NCBI GenBank assembly: GCA_051867635.1
Contig: JBJDYT010000022.1
Span: 1 to 6,939, forward strand
Source: RGIG5472 sp051867635
GTDB lineage: Bacteria > Bacillota > Clostridia > Oscillospirales > Oscillospiraceae
Length of the DNA stretch: 6,939 nucleotides
Direction of reading: 5' to 3'
Shown here: positions 1 through 3,918 of the stretch, one piece after another
How positions within the stretch are numbered: position 1 is the stretch's first letter
Layout of the letters: each line of letters opens with the position of its first letter
The notes under the pieces: generated by a model
What the model was told of the DNA's origin: nothing
Database searches by the model: none
The model's input: the letters and a program-made list of their open reading frames with translations, nothing else
Program-made: the position numbers and the translations under genes

Positions 1-569
1 TGACCCCCATGGTCATCACCGCCCGGATGGTGAAGAAGGACCATCCCAACGCCCGGGTGGTGTTCATCGGGCCCTGCGCCGCCAAGAAGCTGGAGGCCAA
101 CCGCCGCACCGTCCGCTCCGACGTGGATTTCGTGCTGACCTTTGAGGAGCTGCAGGGCATGTTCGACGCCAAGGGGATCGACTTCGGGGAGATCGAGGCG
201 GCCCCCGGCGACGGCCTGGACGAGGGCAGCGGCCTGGGCCGGGGCTTTGCCGTGGGAGGCGGCGTCGCCGCCGCCGTGACGGAGGCCATCCGGCACATCG
301 AGCCCGGCCGCGAGGTCAAGGTCGATTACGGCGACGGCCTGCGGGAGTGCAGGAAGATGCTGATGCTGGCCAAGGCGGGAAAACGGGACGGCTATCTGCT
401 GGAGGGCATGGCCTGCCCCGGTGGCTGCGTGGCCGGTGCCGGCACCATCCAGCCGGTGAAGCAGAGCGCCGCCAGCGTGGAGGCCTTCAAAAACGCGGCC
501 GGCGAAATGAGCTGCACCGCCAGCCCCTTTTTGGACCGGCTGGAAGAGGTGGAGAAGAAGTACAGGTGA
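1..569 (+). CDS. [FeFe] hydrogenase, C-terminal part (5' end outside window)
   Basis: This is the C-terminal part of an iron-only hydrogenase, which reduces protons to H2 or oxidises H2 at the H-cluster. The frame is open from base 3 (Thr-Pro-Met...), so the first ATG at 9 is internal. Counting from that Thr, the L2 signature is at about residues 24-31: P-C-A-A-K-K-L-E gives the Cys (25), Lys (28) and Glu (31) of PCxxKxxE. The L3 signature ExMxCxxGCxxG is at about 134-145, with cluster-ligand cysteines 138 and 142. A Gly-rich F-A-V-G-G-G-V stretch lies between them. The L1 motif (TSCCP) and any ferredoxin domains lie upstream, outside the window. The residue before P-C is Gly rather than the Met of classical HydA, which resembles the short group B type common in Clostridia; that subgroup call is from memory. 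The gene ends at TGA 567-569, before a hairpin terminator. The family call is firm; the redox partner cannot be seen. Confidence 0.92.
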   Translation, partial: TPMVITARMVKKDHPNARVVFIGPCAAKKLEANRRTVRSDVDFVLTFEELQGMFDAKGIDFGEIEAAPGDGLDEGSGLGRGFAVGGGVAAAVTEAIRHIEPGREVKVDYGDGLRECRKMLMLAKAGKRDGYLLEGMACPGGCVAGAGTIQPVKQSAASVEAFKNAAGEMSCTASPFLDRLEEVEKKYR

Positions 570-593
570 GCCGCCGGAAAAGCGGCAGGATAA

Positions 594-624
594 AAGCGCC
601 CCGCCTTTTGAAGGCGGGGCGCTT
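594..624. terminator. Bidirectional rho-independent terminator between converging genes
   Basis: A perfect 14-bp stem (594-607 with 611-624, core GCGCCCCGCC/GGCGGGGCGC) closes a 3-nt loop. It lies between the hydrogenase stop (569) and the stop of the converging NlpC/P60 gene (644). Read leftwards, the stem is followed by TTTTA. Read rightwards, the tract is T-rich but broken (gctgtttctctgtttcgtttt overall). It probably serves both genes. Confidence 0.85.
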
Positions 625-643
625 GCTGTTTCTCTGTTTCGTT

Positions 644-1588
644 TTACGCGGCGATGATGCGGCGGCCCACGGTGAAGACGCTGGAGTGGTAGGCGCTGTT
701 CAGGCTGTCGATGGTGACGCGCTTGCCGCTGACGCTGGAGGAGGCGTGGATAAAGTTGCCGTTGCCAAGGTAGATGCCCACGTGGGAGGCCGCCTTGGTG
801 GAGTAGTTGGTGTCGCGGAAGAACACCAGGTCGCCGGGCATCAGGTTCGCCCGGGAGACCTCCAGACCGTAGTTCAGCTGGCTGGTGGCGGAGTGGGGCA
901 GGGAGATGCCGAAATGGGAGAAGATGTACATGGTGAAGCCGGAGCAGTCAAAGCCCTTGGAGGAGGCGCCGCCGTAAACATAGGGGGTGCCGATGAAGCC
1001 CTTGGCGTATTCCAGCACGTCGTTGATGGTGGCGCTGATGGTATAGGTGGAGCCGTTGCGGGTGGCGCTGCCGGCGGGGACGGAGACGGAGGGAAGGGAG
1101 GCGTACAGGTCCAGATAGTCGCTGCGGATCCAGCCGGTCTTGCCGCCGAAGCTGATCTGGTACCAACCGTCCTTAAAGGCGGAAACGGTGACGTAGCCGC
1201 CCTTCTTCGCGGTGGTGACCTTGCCGTACAGGGTGCCGGCGCCGCTGCGGACGTTGACCACGTCGCCGGTGACGCAGCCATAGGTGGAGAGCTTGTCCGC
1301 CATGCTCTGAACGGTCAGGTACTGGGCGGACATGTAGCCGGTCTTGCCGCCGTAGGCCACCTGGTACCAGCCGCCCTTCTTGCCCAGGACGCTGACCACA
1401 CTATTTTTCGCCACCTCGGTGACGATGGAGGACGAGGTGCTGTCAGAGGCGCGCATGCGCAGCTTCGAAGCGGTGACGGTGCCGACGGCGGTGGCCTGCG
1501 TCCCCGCGAAGGCGGTGACAGTGAACAGGGCCGTCAGCAGCAGGGTGAGCAGGAGCGCTCTGCGTGCGGTCTTCCAGAAATGCAACAT
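644..1588 (-). CDS. Secreted NlpC/P60 peptidoglycan endopeptidase with two SH3b domains
   Basis: A 314-residue cell-wall hydrolase, expected to cut gamma-D-Glu-diamino acid bonds in peptidoglycan stem peptides outside the membrane. The N-terminus is a signal peptide: K/R residues at 6-10, a hydrophobic core at about 11-26, and a likely signal peptidase I site after Ala28 (A-F-A|G). Two bacterial SH3 domains follow, at about 34-93 and 103-162; both carry the family's V-R/R-M-R-x-G/S and G-W-Y-Q-(V/I) elements and would bind the wall. The catalytic NlpC/P60 domain covers about 190-314. Its nucleophile is Cys215 in G-F-D-C-S-G-F. His269 (S-H-V-G-I-Y) and His281 (F-I-H-A) complete the triad with the usual 12-residue spacing. 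The ATG at 1588 has a weak upstream AAGG/AAGGT site. The gene sits 71 nt downstream of the 101-residue gene with no visible promoter or terminator between, so they are probably co-transcribed. No lipobox or sortase signal was seen. Confidence 0.93.
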   Translation of the reverse strand: MLHFWKTARRALLLTLLLTALFTVTAFAGTQATAVGTVTASKLRMRASDSTSSSIVTEVAKNSVVSVLGKKGGWYQVAYGGKTGYMSAQYLTVQSMADKLSTYGCVTGDVVNVRSGAGTLYGKVTTAKKGGYVTVSAFKDGWYQISFGGKTGWIRSDYLDLYASLPSVSVPAGSATRNGSTYTISATINDVLEYAKGFIGTPYVYGGASSKGFDCSGFTMYIFSHFGISLPHSATSQLNYGLEVSRANLMPGDLVFFRDTNYSTKAASHVGIYLGNGNFIHASSSVSGKRVTIDSLNSAYHSSVFTVGRRIIAA

Positions 1589-1659
1589 CTCGTTCTACCT
1601 TAACCTTTCTCTTTCCTCTCTGCGTTTGTACTTCCTTCTTGCTTTTCCTTCGCGGGGGA

Positions 1660-1965
1660 TCACAGCTTGCCCGCCAGGGCCCGCTCCAGCCACACGCTGC
1701 CCACGTCCATGGCGGCGTAGAGGCTGTCCTTTTCGCTTTTCTTCACCACCACGTCCCGGGACTTCACCGCGGGATCGGTGAGCTGGAGCTGGACGGAGAC
1801 GCGGGTCGCCACGTCCATGTCCTGCACCTTCTGGGATTCCTTCACCTGCATGAGGATGATGTATTTATCCGCCATGCTGCCGTAATAGATCATATTGCCC
1901 ACCCGGCGCAGGGGATGGTTTTTATAGACGAGGGACTGCTTTGCGCCGGTATTCATCTCAGACAT
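1660..1965 (-). CDS. Conserved-looking hypothetical protein, 101 aa, first gene of the NlpC/P60 unit
   Basis: I do not recognise this family. The 101-residue product has no signal peptide, no membrane segment and no Cys. It is rich in beta-forming stretches (N-M-I-Y-Y-G, K-Y-I-I-L-M-Q-V, R-V-S-V-Q-L-Q-L), then a charged stretch (V-V-V-K-K-S-E-K-D) and an amphipathic C-terminal helix (L-Y-A-A-M-D...W-L-E-R-A-L). It therefore looks like a small cytoplasmic alpha/beta protein. Translation is well supported: a near-consensus promoter lies at 1995-2023, and AAAGGG sits about 7 nt before the ATG at 1965. It is transcribed towards, and probably with, the NlpC/P60 gene 71 nt downstream. That link suggests, but does not show, a role connected with the cell envelope. 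The opposite-strand reading frames here lack such signals. Confidence 0.8.
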   Translation of the reverse strand: MSEMNTGAKQSLVYKNHPLRRVGNMIYYGSMADKYIILMQVKESQKVQDMDVATRVSVQLQLTDPAVKSRDVVVKKSEKDSLYAAMDVGSVWLERALAGKL

Positions 1966-1981
1966 GGTAACACCCTTTCAA

Positions 1982-2002
1982 AAATTGTAACCAAATTGTA
2001 AC
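1982..2002. repeat. Two direct copies of AAATTGTAAC, 11 bp apart, over the -10 and start site
   Basis: The 10-mer occurs at 1982-1991 and 1993-2002. The period is 11 bp, close to one DNA turn, so both copies lie on the same helix face. One copy contains the -10 box and the other covers the expected transcription start. It could be a small operator or a duplicated -10; the short length makes chance possible. Confidence 0.45.
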
Positions 2003-2023
2003 ATCACGATTTTCTTTTGTCAA
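1995..2023 (-). promoter_or_regulatory. Strong sigma-A promoter (extended -10) for the hypothetical-NlpC/P60 unit
   Basis: On the minus strand the -35 box TTGACA (2018-2023) is a perfect match. A 17-nt spacer follows, then the -10 box TACAAT (1995-2000), one mismatch from consensus. The spacer ends in TGT, giving an extended -10. Transcription should start near 1988, about 23 nt before the ATG at 1965. Confidence 0.82.
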
Positions 2024-2094
2024 CAATGAATCCGTCGAAAACGGAGAAAGAAATTATGGCAACCTGCCCAAAAAGCCCGCGGCGGGCGCGGGAC

Positions 2095-2122
2095 AAAAAA
2101 GACCGCCCGTACGGGCGGTCTT
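2095..2122 (-). terminator. Rho-independent terminator of ireB
   Basis: A 20-bp perfect palindrome (2101-2120; arms GACCGCCC/GGGCGGTC, loop GTAC) is extended by AA/TT pairs. On the minus strand it is followed directly by TTTTTT (2095-2100). It begins 14 nt after the ireB stop codon. The opposite direction has only TT, so it works for the minus strand only. Confidence 0.92.
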
Positions 2123-2135
2123 GGAAGGCCGGGGC

Positions 2136-2381
2136 TTACTTGCCGAGATAATTCTTCAGCAGCGCCTGCAGCAGCTCGTCGCGGTCGATGCGGCGGATGA
2201 TGGTGCGGGCGTGGTTGTGGTTGGTGATATAGGTGGGGTCCTCGGAGAGGATGTAGCCGACGAGCTGGTTGACGGGGTTATAGCCCTTTTCCTCCAGCGC
2301 CTGGTACACCGTGGAAAGCACCTCGCGGATCTCCCGGTCCTTTTCCTCCGGCACATTGAATTTACGGGTATACTCACTCAT
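2136..2381 (-). CDS. ireB: IreB-family regulatory phosphoprotein (UPF0297)
   Basis: A small cytoplasmic protein of the IreB/UPF0297 (YrzL) family. In Enterococcus faecalis, IreB is phosphorylated on N-terminal Thr residues by the PASTA kinase IreK and influences cephalosporin tolerance; that is family knowledge, not shown here. The family core is clear: E-V-L-S-T-V-Y-Q-A-L-E-E-K-G-Y-N-P, then N-Q-L-V-G-Y-I-L-S-E-D-P-T-Y-I-T, then a C-terminal R-D-E-L-L. I start at the ATG at 2381 (81 aa, M-S-E-Y-T-R-K-F), which has an AAGGCGGTG ribosome site about 9 nt upstream. An in-frame GTG at 2393 (85 aa) would sit inside that site, only about 2 nt from AAAGG. Thr5 is the candidate phospho-acceptor. In many Firmicutes the gene is followed by ruvX and a DUF1292 gene; here a terminator follows at once, so it is a single-gene unit with its own promoter. 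Confidence 0.95.
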   Translation of the reverse strand: MSEYTRKFNVPEEKDREIREVLSTVYQALEEKGYNPVNQLVGYILSEDPTYITNHNHARTIIRRIDRDELLQALLKNYLGK

Positions 2382-2424
2382 TTCCGAACGCACCGCCTTT
2401 CCCAGTTATCCTTTTCTTTGTCTT

Positions 2425-2453
2425 AGTATAAACAATCTTTCGGTCAAAGTAAA
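2425..2453 (-). promoter_or_regulatory. Likely sigma-A promoter of ireB
   Basis: On the minus strand: -35 TTTACT (2448-2453, four of six matches), a 17-nt spacer, and -10 TATACT (2425-2430, five of six). It lies in a short A+T-rich gap, about 44 nt before the chosen ireB start. A better-looking TTGACC at 2442-2447 gives only an 11-nt spacer, so it was not used. Confidence 0.62.
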
Positions 2454-2497
2454 GGGAAAGACGGAAATTGTCACAAAATATTAATAATGCCCCCCGC

Positions 2498-3265
2498 TCA
2501 TTCGGCCCCGTCTCCGGGCTCTTCCGGCGCCGCGGCGTCCTCCGCCCCGGGCTTTTTCCGCAGCGCCTCCCGGGCGGCGCGGCAGGTGCCGCGGAGGATG
2601 GCCCACACGCCCTTGGGCGCGGCGCCGTCCAGCTGCCGGCGGAGGATGTGCTGTGTCAGGGAGGTCAGGGCCATGGCCAGCAGAAGACACAGCAGCGCCA
2701 GGAGCAGGTAGTTCGAGCTGTACATCGCTGCCATCTCAAGCGCACTGCCGAAATTGGCCAGGGTATTTACGGCGAGCGCCATCTGGACCACGCTGATGCT
2801 GGTGGCGAAAAAGGGCAGGGAGGCCAGCAGACTGAAATTCACGAAGAAGTTCATCACCAGGTGCAGGCGGTAAAACCAGTCGCTGCGGAAAGTGTAGCGG
2901 GACTGGAGGTACACGCCGTAGCCCAGGGCGCCGAGATAGATGCAGTAGCAGAGAAAGGCCGGCGTGAAGAGCTTCAGCAGAAAGAACAGCACGCCCCCGC
3001 CGATGGCCAGGGCGAAGGACAGCATGTTCTGCCAGTCGAAGGCGGAGAGCCGCCGCACGGGGGAGTCGCTGAGCAGCTCGTCCACCGTGGCCCCCAGGGC
3101 TCCGGCCAGGGCCGGCAGCAGCTCGATGTCGGGGTAGCCCCCGGCGCTCTCCCAGCGGGAGACGGATTTGTTGGAGACGTTCAGCCGGTCTGCCAGCTCC
3201 TGCTGGGTCAGTCCCCTGGCCTTGCGCAGCGTCCTGAGACGCTCGGAAAACGTGGATTCTGTCAT
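2498..3265 (-). CDS. XRE-family DNA-binding protein with C-terminal membrane domain
   Basis: A 255-residue protein that joins an XRE/Cro-type helix-turn-helix to a membrane domain. Residues 5-65 form the HTH: L-R-K-A-R-G-L-T-Q-Q-E-L-A-D-R-L, then the recognition part V-S-N-K-S-V-S-R-W-E-S, then G-Y-P-D-I-E-L-L-P-A-L-A. From about 81 to 203 there are four or five hydrophobic segments (roughly 81-98, 102-120, 132-153, 156-174, 184-203). The tail (210-255) is charged and Ala/Pro/Glu-rich, so it is probably cytoplasmic. The start is the ATG at 3265, with AAGGAGG about 8 nt upstream. The frame stays open to 3334, but that extension runs through the promoter and has no ribosome site. No ligand domain is recognised. 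The protein faces the metal operon across a shared regulatory region and may control it or itself; that is inference. No terminator is visible after its stop. Confidence 0.88.
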   Translation of the reverse strand: MTESTFSERLRTLRKARGLTQQELADRLNVSNKSVSRWESAGGYPDIELLPALAGALGATVDELLSDSPVRRLSAFDWQNMLSFALAIGGGVLFFLLKLFTPAFLCYCIYLGALGYGVYLQSRYTFRSDWFYRLHLVMNFFVNFSLLASLPFFATSISVVQMALAVNTLANFGSALEMAAMYSSNYLLLALLCLLLAMALTSLTQHILRRQLDGAAPKGVWAILRGTCRAAREALRKKPGAEDAAAPEEPGDGAE

Positions 3266-3304
3266 GCGAGTCCCTCCTTGCCTGCGGCGGTTTTGGTTGC
3301 CTTC

Positions 3305-3333
3305 AGTATAGCAAAGATCCGCCTCTCCGTCCA
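3305..3333 (-). promoter_or_regulatory. Extended -10 promoter of the XRE-membrane gene
   Basis: On the minus strand: -35 TGGACG (3328-3333, four of six), a 17-nt spacer ending in TGC, and -10 TATACT (3305-3310, five of six). The TGC just before the -10 makes it an extended -10. It lies about 40 nt from the ATG at 3265. The tandem palindromes at 3334-3370 abut its -35 box on the upstream side. Confidence 0.65.
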
Positions 3334-3370
3334 TCCCGGCGGTCGGGAATCCTCTCCCGGCGGGCGGGAA
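3334..3370. repeat. Tandem palindromic 16-mers, candidate operator
   Basis: Two copies of TCCCGGCGG(T/G)CGGGAA lie at 3334-3349 and 3355-3370, with 15 of 16 bases identical. Their spacing is 21 bp, two helical turns. Each copy is itself a palindrome (TCCCG, 5-base centre, CGGGA), the form expected for a dimeric regulator bound side by side. The first copy touches the -35 box of the XRE gene. The second ends 40 nt before the -35 of the divergent metal-operon promoter. The identity of the binding protein is unknown. Confidence 0.6.
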
Positions 3371-3399
3371 AGGAGACGGGCCGCCGCCCCTTTCGCCGC

Positions 3400-3423
3400 G
3401 TGGGAAGCGATTGACTTTCCCAC
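3400..3423. promoter_or_regulatory. Inverted repeat centred on the -35 box of the metal operon, candidate repressor site
   Basis: Arms GTGGGAA (3400-3406) and TTCCCAC (3417-3423) are perfect 7-bp complements around a 10-bp centre. That centre contains the whole -35 hexamer TTGACT (3411-3416). A dimer bound here would block RNA polymerase. It shares only GGGAA with the tandem 16-mers, so it may serve a different regulator. Confidence 0.5.
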
Positions 3424-3439
3424 CGGCCCATGCTACAAT
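3411..3439 (+). promoter_or_regulatory. Strong extended -10 promoter of the metal operon leader
   Basis: The -35 box TTGACT (3411-3416, five of six), a 17-nt spacer ending in TGC, and the -10 box TACAAT (3434-3439, five of six) form an extended -10 promoter. The start is expected near 3446, which leaves an unusually long leader of about 156 nt before the first gene at 3602. Confidence 0.8.
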
Positions 3440-3445
3440 AGGGGC

Positions 3446-3537
3446 CGGTCAAAAGAAGGGAAGACCCGCCCGCCGCGGCAGGCGACTTCCGAAGCAGCCG
3501 GGCAGGGGAGCCGCTCCCGCAGAGACGCGGCTTTTTT
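3446..3537 (+). ncRNA. Structured leader RNA with alternative hairpins (possible riboswitch or attenuator)
   Basis: This is the RNA from the expected start to the poly-U tract, about 90 nt. A possible closing helix pairs GCCGCG (3472-3477) with CGCGGC (3526-3531). It encloses two small hairpins: CUU-CCG-AAG (3486-3494) and GGGAG-CCG-CUCCC (3506-3518), plus unpaired GCAGGC (3478-3483) and GCAGCCGGGC (3494-3503) blocks. The 3' strand of the closing helix is the same stretch the terminator needs (3527-3532), so the two structures exclude each other. Folding of the outer helix would permit readthrough into the metal genes. From memory, the GCAGGC and GCAGCCGGGC blocks resemble two junction strands of NiCo (czcD) riboswitches. 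The second G-rich strand (GGGACAG) is absent, so I do not assign it to that class. It could also be a short independent sRNA. Confidence 0.42.
3509..3537 (+). terminator. Rho-independent terminator inside the metal-operon leader
   Basis: AGCCGC (3509-3514) pairs with GCGGCU (3527-3532) around a 12-nt loop, followed directly by a run of six T (3532-3537). It sits about 65 nt before the first gene, between promoter and coding region, so it would act as an attenuator. The stem is short and competes with the GGGAG/CUCCC hairpin, so efficiency is uncertain. Confidence 0.6.
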
Positions 3538-3571
3538 CGGGAATGGCGGTTAGATGCTTCTAACCGTCCCG
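3538..3571 (+). repeat. Strong hairpin after the leader terminator
   Basis: An inner 8-bp perfect stem, CGGTTAGA (3547-3554) with TCTAACCG (3559-3566), closes the loop TGCT. An outer 5-bp stem, CGGGA (3538-3542) with TCCCG (3567-3571), continues it past an ATGG bulge. No T run follows, so it is not a terminator. It may stabilise the processed mRNA, or as DNA be an operator for a metalloregulator. Confidence 0.55.
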
Positions 3572-3601
3572 GCGATGCGGTACATAAAATGGAGGCAGCG
3601 T

Positions 3602-3850
3602 ATGTATAAGACGACAGTGAAGATCGACGGCATGGCCTGCGGCATGTGCGAGGCCCATGTGAACGACGCGATCCGAAAGGCGCTTGCGGTGAAGAAGGTG
3701 ACGGCCTCCCACAGCAAGGGCTGCGCGGAGATCCTGAGCGAGGGCGAGATCCCGGAGGAAGCGCTGCGCCGCGCGTTGGACGGCACCGGCTACCGGGGCC
3801 TTTCCGTCAGCGCGGAGCCATATCAGAAAAAGGGCCTTTTCCGCTGGTAA
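3602..3850 (+). CDS. Small heavy-metal-associated (HMA) domain protein, CopZ-like
   Basis: An 82-residue protein made almost entirely of one HMA ferredoxin-like fold, the type that carries Cu(I) or other soft metals as a chaperone. The metal loop is G-M-A-C-G-M-C at residues 10-16, giving the two ligand cysteines 13 and 16 of GMxCxxC. The rest follows the beta-alpha-beta-beta-alpha-beta order: T-T-V-K-I-D-G, helix 17-29, V-T-A-S-H, A-E-I-L-S, helix 51-60, then G-Y-R. A third Cys (41) is outside the motif. The C-terminal tail (K-K-G-L-F-R-W) is extra to the fold. I start at the ATG at 3602 because GGAGG (3591-3595) lies 6 nt upstream; an in-frame ATG at 3554 lies inside the leader hairpin and has no ribosome site. 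It is the first gene of an operon with the ZIP permease 68 nt downstream. The metal is not determined; Cu, Zn, Cd or Co/Ni are possible. Confidence 0.88.
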   Translation: MYKTTVKIDGMACGMCEAHVNDAIRKALAVKKVTASHSKGCAEILSEGEIPEEALRRALDGTGYRGLSVSAEPYQKKGLFRW

Positions 3851-3918
3851 GCCGCCCGCAGAAAAAGACCGGCGCGCGTGCAGAAGAAAGAACGGGCCGG
3901 TAAAGGAGGAGAGAGAGT

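Noticed and set aside
347..1603. Long plus-strand open frame (about 418 codons) overlapping the hydrogenase end and the NlpC/P60 gene
   Set aside because: It runs antisense through an unmistakable NlpC/P60 gene and crosses the terminator at 594-624. The product is a low-complexity Gly/Ala/Val-rich string typical of the shadow frame of a G+C-rich gene.
3266..3334. Upstream extension of the XRE gene to a start at 3334
   Set aside because: The added 23 residues would be encoded by the promoter itself, while the ATG at 3265 has a strong AAGGAGG site and gives the normal HTH N-terminus.
3475..3505. Similarity of CAGG...AGCAGCC to the conserved tip of bacterial SRP RNA
   Set aside because: The 10 nt between the two blocks match SRP in length but not in sequence: the UCC-GGAA-GGA apical hairpin is absent and cannot be formed, so I do not call an ffs gene.
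3446..3537. Firm assignment of the leader as a NiCo riboswitch
   Set aside because: Two junction-like blocks match my memory of that class, but the GGGACAG strand and the fourth helix are not found; a covariance-model search would be decisive.
2468..3553. Plus-strand open frame (about 361 codons) opposite the XRE-membrane gene
   Set aside because: No ribosome site; it is antisense to a clear HTH gene and reads through both divergent promoters and the leader terminator.
3554..3601. Earlier ATG (3554) for the HMA protein
   Set aside because: It lies within the hairpin loop and arm at 3547-3566 with no ribosome site, whereas 3602 has GGAGG 6 nt upstream and begins the HMA fold.
3868..3901. Inverted repeat ACCGGC/GCCGGT just before the ZIP ribosome site
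   Set aside because: Only 6 bp around a 22-nt loop and it stops short of the AAAGGAGG site, so it probably neither terminates nor masks translation.
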